Of a DNA stretch of 46,728 nucleotides, positions 15,960 through 23,957 are shown piece after piece. Position 1 is the stretch's first letter. Each line of letters starts with the position of its first letter. The stretch is from FEN-1297 sp046704565 (lineage in GTDB: Bacteria; Bacteroidota; Ignavibacteria; Ignavibacteriales; Ignavibacteriaceae). The position numbers were made by a program, and so were the translations under genes. The notes under the pieces were generated by a model, which was not told where the DNA came from, did no database searches, and saw nothing but the letters and a program-made list of their open reading frames with translations. The stretch spans positions 1 to 46,728 of the forward strand of contig JBJKRP010000335.1 in NCBI GenBank assembly GCA_046704565.1, in the 5' to 3' direction.

Positions 15960-16226
15960 GTGGAGCAGTGGTATACATACATATTATATTCGTCAAAGAT
16001 AGATCGATACTATGTAGGGTTAACAAAAGATCTGGAGTGGAGATTAGAAAGACATAATTTGGGCTGGGGCAAGTATACAAAGAGGGGAATAACTTGGAAG
16101 ATAGTGTATACCGAGACTTACTCTACAAAAACAGAAGCTCTCAAGCGAGAAAAAGAGATTAAGAATAACAAGAGTAGAAAGTATATCGAGGGATTAATAG
16201 CTCACGCAGGAGGTCGTCCCGAATGA
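15960..16226 (+). CDS. GIY-YIG (URI-type) endonuclease, tRNA-associated
   Basis: The 88-residue single-domain GIY-YIG nuclease has the first motif as YTYI..YYVG (residues 5-20), the conserved Arg in DLEWRLERHN and the catalytic Glu region TEALKREKEIK. It starts at GTG; the equivalent codon in the second copy is ATG. The last codons, H-A-G-G-R, are encoded by DNA identical to tRNA-Asp (CACGCAGGAGGTCG), and its TGA lies in a 19-base palindrome. The family includes URI-like proteins often annotated near tRNAs. It could cut DNA to promote its own spread. No partner gene is visible. Confidence 0.85.
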   Translation: MEQWYTYILYSSKIDRYYVGLTKDLEWRLERHNLGWGKYTKRGITWKIVYTETYSTKTEALKREKEIKNNKSRKYIEGLIAHAGGRPE

Positions 16227-16253
16227 AATTCGGGAAGTCTCGTCGGCCCCGCA
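16204..16253 (+). repeat. Displaced tRNA-Asp 3' fragment 1 with palindromic replacement
   Basis: The tRNA-Asp sequence from the anticodon arm to the 3' end is repeated here. An 8-base stretch in the T-arm (CGAGTTCG) is replaced by the 19-base palindrome TCCCGAATGAAATTCGGGA at 16217-16235. Flanks of 15 bases (16202-16216) and 18 bases (16236-16253) match the tRNA exactly. Confidence 0.85.
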
Positions 16254-16289
16254 TAGAAGCTCATCAAAAAAGGTGAGCTTTATTAGTTA

Positions 16290-16557
16290 ATGGAGCAGTG
16301 GTATACATACATATTATATTCGTCAAAGATAGATCGATATTATGTAGGGGTAACAAAAGATCTGGAGTGGAGATTAGAAAGACATAATTTGGGTTGGGGA
16401 AAATATACTAAGAAGGGGATACCCTAGAAAATAGTTTACAGCGAGACTTACCCTGCAAAAAACTGAAACCCTAAAGAGAGAAAAAGAAATTAAGAATAAG
16501 AAGAGTAGAAAATATATTGAGGAATTAATAGCTCATGCAGGAGGTCGTCCCGAATGA
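16290..16557 (+). pseudogene. GIY-YIG endonuclease, second copy, degenerate
   Basis: This copy of the GIY-YIG gene begins ATG-GAG-CAG-TGG and is nearly identical to the first over its N-terminal half. A TAG replaces the Trp codon of the IxWKIVY segment (at 16425-16427). One extra A in the run at about 16457-16462 then shifts the frame; with both changes repaired, it ends in the same HAGGRPE and TGA. The gene is therefore an inactive duplicate. The extra base and one other insertion account for its unit being 331 rather than 329 bases long. Confidence 0.9.
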
Positions 16558-16583
16558 AATTCGGGAAGTCTTGTCGACCCCGC
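16533..16583 (+). repeat. Displaced tRNA-Asp 3' fragment 2
   Basis: The second copy of the tRNA 3' part again carries TCCCGAATGAAATTCGGGA in place of the T-arm stretch (16548-16566). It then runs into AGTCTTGTCGACCCCGC, which has two changes from the tRNA. It may be the original tRNA end, now free to drift. Confidence 0.8.
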
Positions 16584-16616
16584 AAGAAGCTCGTTTGTCA
16601 AATGAGCTTCTTATTT
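16584..16616 (+). terminator. Terminator at the end of the tRNA-Asp region
   Basis: AAGAAGCTC (16584-16592) pairs perfectly with GAGCTTCTT (16604-16612) and ATTTT follows. This is a stronger hairpin than those of the cassette copies and is probably the original tRNA-Asp terminator. It overlaps the 3' end of prfC on the other strand. Confidence 0.7.
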
Positions 16617-18224
16617 TGCAGCCTCAATTGCCTCGTCTGCAAATGGAATATCTGAAAGTGCTAACTTTGGATATTTTTCTTTAAAATAATTAAGCGACCA
16701 TTCACTGGTAAGCAGTACAACATTCCTTTCGGAAGAATCAAAAGCTATAGCGGCGCCTGCAGGTAAAACAATCCTTTCCAGTTCACTCTCATCTATCATA
16801 GGGCTCAGCCATCTTAAGACTTTCCAGTTAGTTTGTTCTAATCTCGACTCCGCACCGTATTCGCTTTCGAGCCTGTACTGTACAACTTCAAATTGAAGCG
16901 GTCCTACTGCGCCGAGCAGCGGAGTCTTTTGCGCCGAGCCCTTTAAATAGAACGCTTGTATAACGCCTTCCTGCAAAAGTTGGTCGAGTCCGTCACGGAA
17001 TTTTTTATAATTGGATGGATTAGGATTATGCATGAAGACAAAGTGTTCGGGTGCGAACTTAGGTATTTCTTTAAATATTACGGAGGAGTTTTCCGTAATT
17101 GTATCTCCAATACCGAAATTGGAATTTCCGACGAAGCCGATAATATCTCCCGGGTAAGCCTCATCGACTGTTTCTCTATCTTGTCCGAAAAGCTTTTGGG
17201 AATTTGAGAGTCTAAGTTTTTTCCCGCTTGCCGTATGTACTGCCTGCATATCTCTTGTGAATTTTCCTGAACAGACCCTTAGGAATGCAATTCTGTCTCT
17301 ATGCTTAGGATCCATATTTGCTTGTATCTTAAAAATGAATCCTGAAAAGAATCCGTCTTCCGGTTTAACTATGCCGGCAGAGCTGTTTCTTGCAGAAGGG
17401 GGCACTGCATAGTTCAGGAACCCATCACGCAAAAGCTGAACGCCGAAGTTGTTTGCTGCGCTTCCGAAGAAAACAGGCGTCAGTGTACCGTCAACAATTG
17501 ATTGAGGATCAAATTGTTCTCCGGCAGTGTCAAGCATTTCTATTTCTTCAAGGAGTATTTTATAATTGTTCTCGCTTAATTTATTTTGAACGAACGGGTC
17601 GGTTAAGTCATGCACGGATACGGGTGCAATAAATTGACCTCCGGTAGTTTTTTCAAACAGATGAATTTCCTTAGCCAGACGGTCGTAAACCCCTTTAAAA
17701 TCTATGCCGGTACCAAGCGGGTAATTCATTGGAAAGGCGCCTATGCCGAGAACGTTTTCAATTTCATCTATTAATGTAAGGGGGTCCATCGTCGGTCTGT
17801 CGAGCTTATTAATAAAAGTAAATATTGGAATCGATCTTTTCCGGCATACCTCGAATAATTTTTTAGTTTGTGCTTCTATTCCTTTAGCGGCATCGATGAC
17901 CATAACAACCGCGTCAACGGCGGTTAAAACCCGGTAAGTATCCTCGGAAAAATCCTGGTGACCCGGCGTATCCAGCAAATTAATTTTATATCCCTTGTAG
18001 TCGAACTGAAGTACTGTAGAACTGATGGATATACCGCGCTTCCTCTCAAGTTCCATCCAATCGGAGGTTGAAGCGCGCTGATTTTTTCTTGCAGTTACCG
18101 AGCCTGCAAGTTGAACGGCGCCGCCGTACAGCAGAAACTTCTCAGTTAACGTAGTTTTGCCCGCGTCGGGATGCGAGATAATTGCAAAAGTCCTTCGTCT
18201 GTTTATTTCTTTTAAATTACTCAT
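16611..18224 (-). CDS. prfC: Peptide chain release factor 3
   Basis: This GTPase of 537 residues recycles RF1/RF2 from the ribosome after termination. It has the P-loop SHPDAGKTTLTEK near residues 17-29, the switch segment SISSTVLQF, DTPGHQDF near residue 90 and NKLD near 142. The long C-terminal part has RF3-specific FMHNPNPSNYKKFRDGLDQL and VGPLQFEVVQYRLESEYGAE stretches. The length matches RF3 (about 530) and is shorter than EF-G. It is convergent with the tRNA-Asp cassette and shares its terminator region. Confidence 0.96.
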   Translation of the reverse strand: MSNLKEINRRRTFAIISHPDAGKTTLTEKFLLYGGAVQLAGSVTARKNQRASTSDWMELERKRGISISSTVLQFDYKGYKINLLDTPGHQDFSEDTYRVLTAVDAVVMVIDAAKGIEAQTKKLFEVCRKRSIPIFTFINKLDRPTMDPLTLIDEIENVLGIGAFPMNYPLGTGIDFKGVYDRLAKEIHLFEKTTGGQFIAPVSVHDLTDPFVQNKLSENNYKILLEEIEMLDTAGEQFDPQSIVDGTLTPVFFGSAANNFGVQLLRDGFLNYAVPPSARNSSAGIVKPEDGFFSGFIFKIQANMDPKHRDRIAFLRVCSGKFTRDMQAVHTASGKKLRLSNSQKLFGQDRETVDEAYPGDIIGFVGNSNFGIGDTITENSSVIFKEIPKFAPEHFVFMHNPNPSNYKKFRDGLDQLLQEGVIQAFYLKGSAQKTPLLGAVGPLQFEVVQYRLESEYGAESRLEQTNWKVLRWLSPMIDESELERIVLPAGAAIAFDSSERNVVLLTSEWSLNYFKEKYPKLALSDIPFADEAIEAAK

Positions 18225-18446
18225 CTGGTAAATAAATTTTGTGTGTTAAGTTAATGTTAAATTTGCAGAATAAAACGAAGGGTTTCCTAATGGAAAAGCT
18301 TGCTTACAAGCGTTATAATTTTCCCGGGAAGATTTTTTTTCGAAAGTTTATAAAGCCGCATTAATTTTTTGTTCTAATAGATTATTTTTCCAATGCAAAA
18401 TTAGGTAATTTATTTCAACCGGCAAAATAGAATATTTAATGACCGA

Positions 18447-19286
18447 ATGAATATAGACTCTGCATATCAAGAAGCGATGGACTTCGCTAAGAAGCACTAT
18501 GAGAACTTCCCGGTGGTATCTTTGCTGGTGCCGGCGAACTTAAGGAAGCATGTTGCCATAATTTATTGGTTCGCCCGCACAGCCGATGATTATGCCGATG
18601 AAGGCACCTTAACTTCCGCAGAGCGAATTGAAAAACTTGAGGCTTTTGAAAACAGGCTCACGTGTTTATTGAATGGAAATTCCGACGCACCGTTTGAACT
18701 GGCACTTAGTACTACCATCAGTACCAAAAATCTTTCCCCGGAGTATTTCTTTAATTTAATGAAAGCTTTTAAGCAGGACGTTGTTAAGAAAAGCTATAAA
18801 GATTTTCCTGAACTCATGTCTTACTGCCGGAATTCGGCAAACCCAGTCGGCAGGCTTATTCTGGAACTAAACGACATTAGAAATGAAGAGGCTTTTAAAT
18901 TGTCGGATATGATTTGTACTGCGCTACAGTTAACCAACTTCTGGCAGGACTCAGCAATCGATTTTAACAAGGGGAGAATTTATTACCCCCAGGATGAACT
19001 AAAAGAATTCGGCGTTACGGAAAAAATGTTTGAGCTGAAAGAAAATAATCTTAATTTAAAGGCGCTTGTTAAGCGTAATGTTGAACGTACCCGGAATCTA
19101 TTCGATGACGGAGAAAGACTAACTGGCTTTTTACGCGGCAGGCTGAAGTTCGAAGTTAAATGGACAATACTTGGCGGTAAGTCTATCTTAGATAGGATTG
19201 AGAAGAACGATTTTGAAGTGCTTCGGCAAAGACCGGCTCTGGATAAAATAGATTTTTTTATCTTACTATTAAAAACATTTTTGTGA
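18447..19286 (+). CDS. hpnC: Squalene synthase HpnC (presqualene-to-hydroxysqualene step)
   Basis: A 279-residue trans-isoprenyl diphosphate synthase-family protein with the first acidic motif as ADDYADEG near residue 48 and the second region LTNFWQDSAIDFNKGRIYYP near 155. In the three-enzyme bacterial route HpnD joins two farnesyl diphosphates to presqualene diphosphate and HpnC converts this to hydroxysqualene. HpnC and HpnD are similar; this one is called HpnC by gene order (C-D-E) and its NFWQD motif. Its stop overlaps the GTG of hpnD by four bases, so it leads an operon. Confidence 0.92.
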   Translation: MNIDSAYQEAMDFAKKHYENFPVVSLLVPANLRKHVAIIYWFARTADDYADEGTLTSAERIEKLEAFENRLTCLLNGNSDAPFELALSTTISTKNLSPEYFFNLMKAFKQDVVKKSYKDFPELMSYCRNSANPVGRLILELNDIRNEEAFKLSDMICTALQLTNFWQDSAIDFNKGRIYYPQDELKEFGVTEKMFELKENNLNLKALVKRNVERTRNLFDDGERLTGFLRGRLKFEVKWTILGGKSILDRIEKNDFEVLRQRPALDKIDFFILLLKTFL

Positions 19287-20131
19287 TTATGGTTGAAACT
19301 GCAAAGGACATAGCAAAGAAAAGCAAGAGCAGCTTTTATTATGCCTTCAACCTGCTTCCTAATGAAAAGCGGGATGCTATGAATACTGTTTATGCTTTCT
19401 GCCGCCAGACCGACGATATAGTCGACCAGGATAATCTTCCCGATGAGATAAAGTTTGAAAAGCTTCACAAGTGGACTGTAGAGCTTCAGCGGGCGCTTAA
19501 AGGCTATTCCGAATACCCGCTTTTGAACAAGCTCGGAAAGACTATTTCTCAGTTCAACATTCCGCTCGAGCCGTTCTTCGAACTCCTTAAAGGAATGGAA
19601 ATGGACCTTCAGAAAAAAAGATATTTGACTTTCGACGACTTAAGACTCTACTGCTACCGTGTTGCCTCAACAGTCGGATTGATGTGTATTGAAATTTTCG
19701 GATACAAGCATAAATCTGCGAAAGATTTTGCCGTAGACCTTGGTATTGCCCTGCAGTTAACTAACATCCTGCGCGATATTAAAAAGGATTCAGAAAACGG
19801 CAGAATATATCTACCGCAGGAAGAACTGTCAAAGTTCAATTACAGTGAGAATGAAATCCTGACTCAAACCTACAACGAAAACTTTAAGGATTTAATGAAG
19901 TACCAGGTAAACCGCGCAGAAATATTCTTTGAGCGTGCTACTCATGATTTGAACCTTGATGATAAGTATTCAATGTTTGCCGCTCGCGCAATGCAGCACA
20001 TTTACCATAAAGTACTGGAAAAAATAGTTCAGGCGGATTTTGATATTTACAGCAAAAATATAAAAGTATCAAAGCTTGAAAAGGCTGGAATTTCTATCGG
20101 TGTTTGGGTAAAATACAGCTTAGTCTATTGA
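19283..20131 (+). CDS. hpnD: Presqualene diphosphate synthase HpnD
   Basis: A 282-residue prenyl synthase with acidic motifs QTDDIVDQ (about residue 49) and LTNILRDIKKDSENGRIYLP (about residue 160), which bind the Mg-diphosphates of farnesyl diphosphate. The start is GTG at 19283 in a GTGA overlap with hpnC, or ATG at 19289. Its TGA overlaps the ATG of hpnE (TGATG), so the three genes are translationally coupled. No squalene-hopene cyclase gene is present in the window. Confidence 0.93.
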   Translation: MIMVETAKDIAKKSKSSFYYAFNLLPNEKRDAMNTVYAFCRQTDDIVDQDNLPDEIKFEKLHKWTVELQRALKGYSEYPLLNKLGKTISQFNIPLEPFFELLKGMEMDLQKKRYLTFDDLRLYCYRVASTVGLMCIEIFGYKHKSAKDFAVDLGIALQLTNILRDIKKDSENGRIYLPQEELSKFNYSENEILTQTYNENFKDLMKYQVNRAEIFFERATHDLNLDDKYSMFAARAMQHIYHKVLEKIVQADFDIYSKNIKVSKLEKAGISIGVWVKYSLVY

Positions 20132-21414
20132 TGAAAAAATGCATTGTAATCGGCGGGGGGTTAGCCGGTCTAACATCAGCAGCATACCTTGCGGACTCCG
20201 GATACAATGTTGAAGTTCTTGAGGCTTCGCCGAAAATCGGCGGGCGAGCTTATTCGTTTAAAGATAAACAAACCGGCTTCATTATAGACAACGGACAGCA
20301 CCTATTGATGGGCTGTTATAAAGAGACTCTGAGATTTTTCCGTCTGATCGGAGCCGAAAAAAATCTGACCTATCAGAAAAGGTTAAAGGTAATTTTTCTG
20401 AAGGAGAATTTTCAAATTTTTTTCTTCCAGGCTCCGCTGATTCCCTATCCTCTGAATTTATTGTCGGCTTTATTAAAGTATAATGCTGTATCTTTTCAGG
20501 AGCGCTTAGTTTTTATAAAATTCTTTTTGAAACTGCCTTTTATTTCGCCGGAGAAACTTGCTGATCTTTCCGTATACGATTGGCTCGTAAAAGAAAATCA
20601 GAATGAAAACATCAGGAAGGCTTTCTGGGAAATCTTTTCGGTCGGTACATTGAATACAAGCATATATAAGGCGTCTGCATCAAGCTTAGCTTATATTTTG
20701 AAGGAAGCGTTCTTATCAGGGAATAAAGCTTCGACAATTTTAGTCCCGAAATTTGGCTTGAGTGAGACTTATTCAAATGATTCAGTTAAATTCATTGAAG
20801 AAAGGGGAGGGAAAATTTCTACGCTCGAACAGGTGGAAAGAATTAATCACCGTGAAACGAAAATTACAAAGATTAAAACTTCGAGAAGAGAAATTTCCGA
20901 TTTTGACTTTGTAATTTCTTCGGTACCTCTTTTTAATCTAAAAAAAATTTTGCCCGATATGGATTTAACCGGCGGTCTTGAATTGAGCTATTCCACGATA
21001 GTATCAATTCATATCTGGCTGAAAGAAAATCTACTGCCAGAAAAGTTTTACGGATTGATCGGTTCGCCCGTACACTGGATATTTAACCACAACGACCATT
21101 TGACGTTGGTTATAAGCGATGCTGATTATCTGAACGAGGTATCCAAAGAGGAGATTTTCAGAATGGCGGCGGAACAACTGGAAAAGTTTGTGCTTATTAA
21201 GAGCGGAAAAATTTTATCATATAAAATAATTAAAGAAAAGCGCGCGACCTTTGTTCCTTCAAATAAAATCTTAGATCGCCGACCTAACTCTCGGACCCAA
21301 TTCTCAAATTTTTTTCTTGCGGGTGACTGGGTTAATACGGGTCTTCCCTCCACTATTGAGAGTGCAGTAAAGAGCGGAAAGATGGCGGCGGACCTATTAA
21401 AAACAAGCGTCTAA
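20131..21414 (+). CDS. hpnE: Hydroxysqualene dehydroxylase HpnE
   Basis: A 427-residue FAD-dependent amine-oxidase-family enzyme that reduces hydroxysqualene to squalene. The N-terminal Rossmann motif is VIGGGLAGLTSAAYLADSGY with the ribose-binding Glu in VEVLEAS and the GGRAYSF motif after it. The C-terminal FAD contact is FFLAGDWVNTGLPSTIESAV near residues 390-410. The ATG at 20131 overlaps the hpnD stop; an upstream in-frame alternative would overlap hpnD by 28 bases and is unlikely. It ends the operon. Confidence 0.93.
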   Translation: MKKCIVIGGGLAGLTSAAYLADSGYNVEVLEASPKIGGRAYSFKDKQTGFIIDNGQHLLMGCYKETLRFFRLIGAEKNLTYQKRLKVIFLKENFQIFFFQAPLIPYPLNLLSALLKYNAVSFQERLVFIKFFLKLPFISPEKLADLSVYDWLVKENQNENIRKAFWEIFSVGTLNTSIYKASASSLAYILKEAFLSGNKASTILVPKFGLSETYSNDSVKFIEERGGKISTLEQVERINHRETKITKIKTSRREISDFDFVISSVPLFNLKKILPDMDLTGGLELSYSTIVSIHIWLKENLLPEKFYGLIGSPVHWIFNHNDHLTLVISDADYLNEVSKEEIFRMAAEQLEKFVLIKSGKILSYKIIKEKRATFVPSNKILDRRPNSRTQFSNFFLAGDWVNTGLPSTIESAVKSGKMAADLLKTSV

Positions 21415-21592
21415 CAGAACAAAGCTTTCTAAAATCCGGAATAAAAAATTATATCTGGTTAAAACGTCAACATAAAAAAACGATAATTTAATTCCGGCTT
21501 CGTTATAATATTTCAACAGGTTAAATGGGCAAAACTCTGATTTTTAAAAAGGTTTCGTTAAAGGGGCGAAATAAATTTTTAATGAAAATACA

Positions 21593-21621
21593 TTGACAGT
21601 TATACAAGATGTAGCTAAATT
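21593..21621 (+). promoter_or_regulatory. Promoter of citrate synthase gene
   Basis: TTGACA at 21593-21598 matches consensus exactly and TAAATT at 21616-21621 follows after 17 bases. The start would be near 21628, giving a leader of about 170 bases before the gltA ATG. The stretch from 21415 to 21592 shows no other feature. Confidence 0.6.
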
Positions 21622-21627
21622 CTACAT

Positions 21628-21798
21628 CAGAAAAAATAATTTATTTTGGATCAGCGGCTAAAAGCCGGGAAGTTCAAGAAGGAGGAAACCTCAAAAAAAT
21701 AATCTTAATAGGGAATTGGAATTAGTTCCATTCTCACAGAAACAATCATCTAAAATTAATTAACTAATTTAATAACAATTATAGTAGAGGGGATCAAA
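21628..21798 (+). promoter_or_regulatory. Structured 5' leader of gltA
   Basis: The leader has three small hairpins: CGGCT-AAA-AGCCG near 21654-21666, GAGG-AAA-CCTC near 21682-21692 (masking an AAGGAGG far from the ATG), and TGGAA-TTAG-TTCCA near 21717-21730. The actual ribosome site is AGAGGGGATC just before the ATG. No known riboswitch consensus was recognised. Confidence 0.35.
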
Positions 21799-23097
21799 AT
21801 GGCAAATGATCATTTGACTCTCACCGAAACGGCGAAACTGTTACTCCACGATAAGGAGTATGACCTGTCCACCTTTACCGGCTCAGAAGGTGAAGTTGGA
21901 CTGGATATAACACAATTGAGAAGCAAGACCGGGGCGATCACTATTGACAGCGGTTACGGCAACACAGGCTCATGTATGAGCGCTATAACCTTTATCGACG
22001 GTGAAAAAGGAATTCTTCGCTACCGCGGCTATCCCATTGAGGAACTGGCTAAAAACTCTAATTTTATTGAAGTCAGTTTTCTTTTAATCTTCGGACACCT
22101 TCCCAGCAAAGCTGAACTGGAGAGGTTCCATTTCAATTTAACTCACCATAGTCTTATTCATGAAGAAATGAAAAAATTCTACGAAGGATTTCCGAGCACT
22201 GCTCACCCGATGGGAATTTTATCTTCTATGGTAAGCTCGCTTTCTGCGTTCTACCCGGAAGCCGGCTATAACGCCGACGTTGAGCTTAACATTACAAGAC
22301 TGCTGGCTAAGCTTAAAACTATTGCGGCATTTTCGTACAAAAAGTCCATTGGGCAGCCGTACGTTTATCCGAGGAATGATTTAAGCTACAGCGGCGATAT
22401 GCTGCACATGATGTTCGCAGTTCCATCGGAAGATTACGAGGTACCAAAAGTTGTTGAAGAAGCACTGGATCTCCTTTTAATCCTCCATGCAGATCATGAG
22501 CAAAACTGCAGCACATCTACGGTAAGAATGGTAGGAAGCAGCGAGGCTAACTTGTTTGCTACTATCTCTGCCGGCATCTGTGCGCTTTGGGGACCATTGC
22601 ATGGCGGTGCCAATCAGCAGGTAATCGAAATGCTGGAAAAAATAAAAGCAGACGGGGGCGATTACAAAAAGTATATCAATTTAGCAAAGGACAAGGAATC
22701 AAAATTCAAATTGATGGGATTCGGTCACCGGGTCTATAAGAATTTTGATCCGCGTGCCCAGATACTAAAAGCTTCTGCCGATAAAGTCCTAAACCGGCTT
22801 GGTGTAAACGATCCTTTACTCGATATTGCAAAGAACCTTGAGGAGATAGCTCTAAAAGATCCGTTCTTTATCGAAAGAAAGCTTTACCCCAATGTCGATT
22901 TCTACAGCGGAATTATCTATCGTGCTATCGGAATACCAACAAACATGTTTACGGTTATGTTTGCATTAGGTCGCCTGCCCGGATGGATTGCTCATTGGAA
23001 AGAAATGAGAGAGACTCCCGGTGCAAGAATTTACAGACCCAGACAAATTTATACCGGCGAAACAAAGCGCTCATATGTTGCTTTAGAGAAAAGATAA
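21799..23097 (+). CDS. gltA: Citrate synthase
   Basis: A 432-residue type I citrate synthase that condenses acetyl-CoA with oxaloacetate. Catalytic histidines lie in GPLHGGANQQ and GFGHRVYKNFDPRA, with the Asp in NVDFYSGIIY near residue 370. The N-terminal segment is the longer hexameric type (Gram-negative style). ATG follows AGAGGGGATC. It has its own promoter and terminator, so it is monocistronic. Confidence 0.96.
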   Translation: MANDHLTLTETAKLLLHDKEYDLSTFTGSEGEVGLDITQLRSKTGAITIDSGYGNTGSCMSAITFIDGEKGILRYRGYPIEELAKNSNFIEVSFLLIFGHLPSKAELERFHFNLTHHSLIHEEMKKFYEGFPSTAHPMGILSSMVSSLSAFYPEAGYNADVELNITRLLAKLKTIAAFSYKKSIGQPYVYPRNDLSYSGDMLHMMFAVPSEDYEVPKVVEEALDLLLILHADHEQNCSTSTVRMVGSSEANLFATISAGICALWGPLHGGANQQVIEMLEKIKADGGDYKKYINLAKDKESKFKLMGFGHRVYKNFDPRAQILKASADKVLNRLGVNDPLLDIAKNLEEIALKDPFFIERKLYPNVDFYSGIIYRAIGIPTNMFTVMFALGRLPGWIAHWKEMRETPGARIYRPRQIYTGETKRSYVALEKR

Positions 23098-23124
23098 GAG
23101 ATAGATTTTATCCTTTTCGTTGTT

Positions 23125-23168
23125 AAGCGTGCAATCGAAATATTATAGATTGCACGCTTTTCTATTTT
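23125..23168 (+). terminator. Terminator after gltA
   Basis: AAGCGTGCAATC (23125-23136) and GATTGCACGCTT (23148-23159) make a perfect 12-bp stem with an 11-base loop, followed by TTCTATTTTTG. Confidence 0.9.
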
Positions 23169-23219
23169 TGAAACTAAATTTAGAATATTATTTTTGTTTG
23201 TTAAAAAGATTATTTGATA

Positions 23220-23732
23220 ATGAACAAGAAAGCGGAATTCTATATTTCTAATCTCGGTCTTCTTCCACATCCCGAAGGAGGGTATTATAAGGAAGTTTAC
23301 CGTTCGGAGGATATAATTCCAAGGGAAAGTCTTCCGGGAAGTTATAGCGGCAGCAGGTCGGTTTCTACCTCAATTTATTTCCTGCTTGAAGGAGAGCAGG
23401 TTTCAACGCTTCACAGGATCAAGTCGGATGAGACCTGGCATTTTTACGACGGAAGTGTGGTCAAAATTTATATACTTGCGAATGATGGACAAATATCTGA
23501 AATTTTGCTCGGAAAAAATTTAATAGATATGGAATTTTATCAGGTAACGATCAAAAAGAATAGCTGGTTTGGTGCCGAAGTTTTGAATAAAGATTCGTAT
23601 GTGCTATTAGGTTGCACCGTTGCCCCGGGGTTCGATTATGATGATTTTGAATTAGGGAACCGCGAGCTTCTTTTAAGCCAATATCCCCGTTACGAAAAAA
23701 TTATTAGGAAGTTGACAAAATCTATCGGCTGA
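23220..23732 (+). CDS. DUF985/cupin-5 family protein
   Basis: A 170-residue cupin with the family opening LGLLPHPEGGYYKEVYRS and the barrel strands IYFLLEGEQVSTLHRIKSDE and WHFYDG. The fold is a double-stranded beta-barrel; the reaction is not known. ATG at 23220 is preferred to a TTG two codons upstream. It has no clear operon partner and is followed by about 225 bases of AT-rich DNA before sprA. Confidence 0.85.
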   Translation: MNKKAEFYISNLGLLPHPEGGYYKEVYRSEDIIPRESLPGSYSGSRSVSTSIYFLLEGEQVSTLHRIKSDETWHFYDGSVVKIYILANDGQISEILLGKNLIDMEFYQVTIKKNSWFGAEVLNKDSYVLLGCTVAPGFDYDDFELGNRELLLSQYPRYEKIIRKLTKSIG

Positions 23733-23922
23733 TTTATTACTTTATGTGTCTTTATTTATGTCCCTGTGAATTAAAGTATAATCAAGAATAGCTTTTTAAT
23801 TTTTATTGATACGTGCTGTTAAAGATTATATATTTAACGACTTTTTTTAATGTTTTTCGCCAACAATCATCGGAGGATCGTTATAGTCTGTTTTTACGTT
23901 AACTTTTGTTAATAATAATTCC

Positions 23923-23939
23923 AATAAGGAATCCTTATT
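23923..23939. promoter_or_regulatory. Palindrome overlapping the sprA ribosome site region
   Basis: AATAAGGA-A-TCCTTATT is a perfect 8-bp inverted repeat around one base, 19 bases before the TTG of sprA, and contains the only nearby AAGGA. It may be an operator or chance in AT-rich DNA. Confidence 0.3.
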
Positions 23940-23957
23940 AGTTCGAATAAAACAAAA

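Larger units (their letters stand above)
15907..16566 (+). mobile_element. Tandem tRNA-Asp-targeted GIY-YIG cassette, two copies
   Basis: Two direct repeats of about 330 bp (15907-16235, 16236-16566) lie head to tail. Each begins inside the 3' part of a tRNA-Asp sequence (AGTCTCGTCGGCCCCGCA) and continues through a short hairpin and a GIY-YIG frame. It then ends with a 15-base copy of the tRNA anticodon-arm and variable-loop sequence and a 19-base palindrome. A third, diverged tRNA 3' end follows at 16567. Unit 1 completes the real tRNA, as integrative elements do when they replace the 3' end of their target. Beyond the endonuclease no integrase is encoded. The mobility is inferred from this structure. 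Confidence 0.65.

Noticed and set aside
15849..16616. CRISPR array, because of direct repeats
   Set aside because: There are only two long (330 bp) units containing genes and tRNA sequence, not short repeats with spacers.
21628..21798. A known riboswitch in the gltA leader
   Set aside because: No conserved core of a familiar riboswitch class was recognised; only small hairpins are visible, so I report it as a structured leader.
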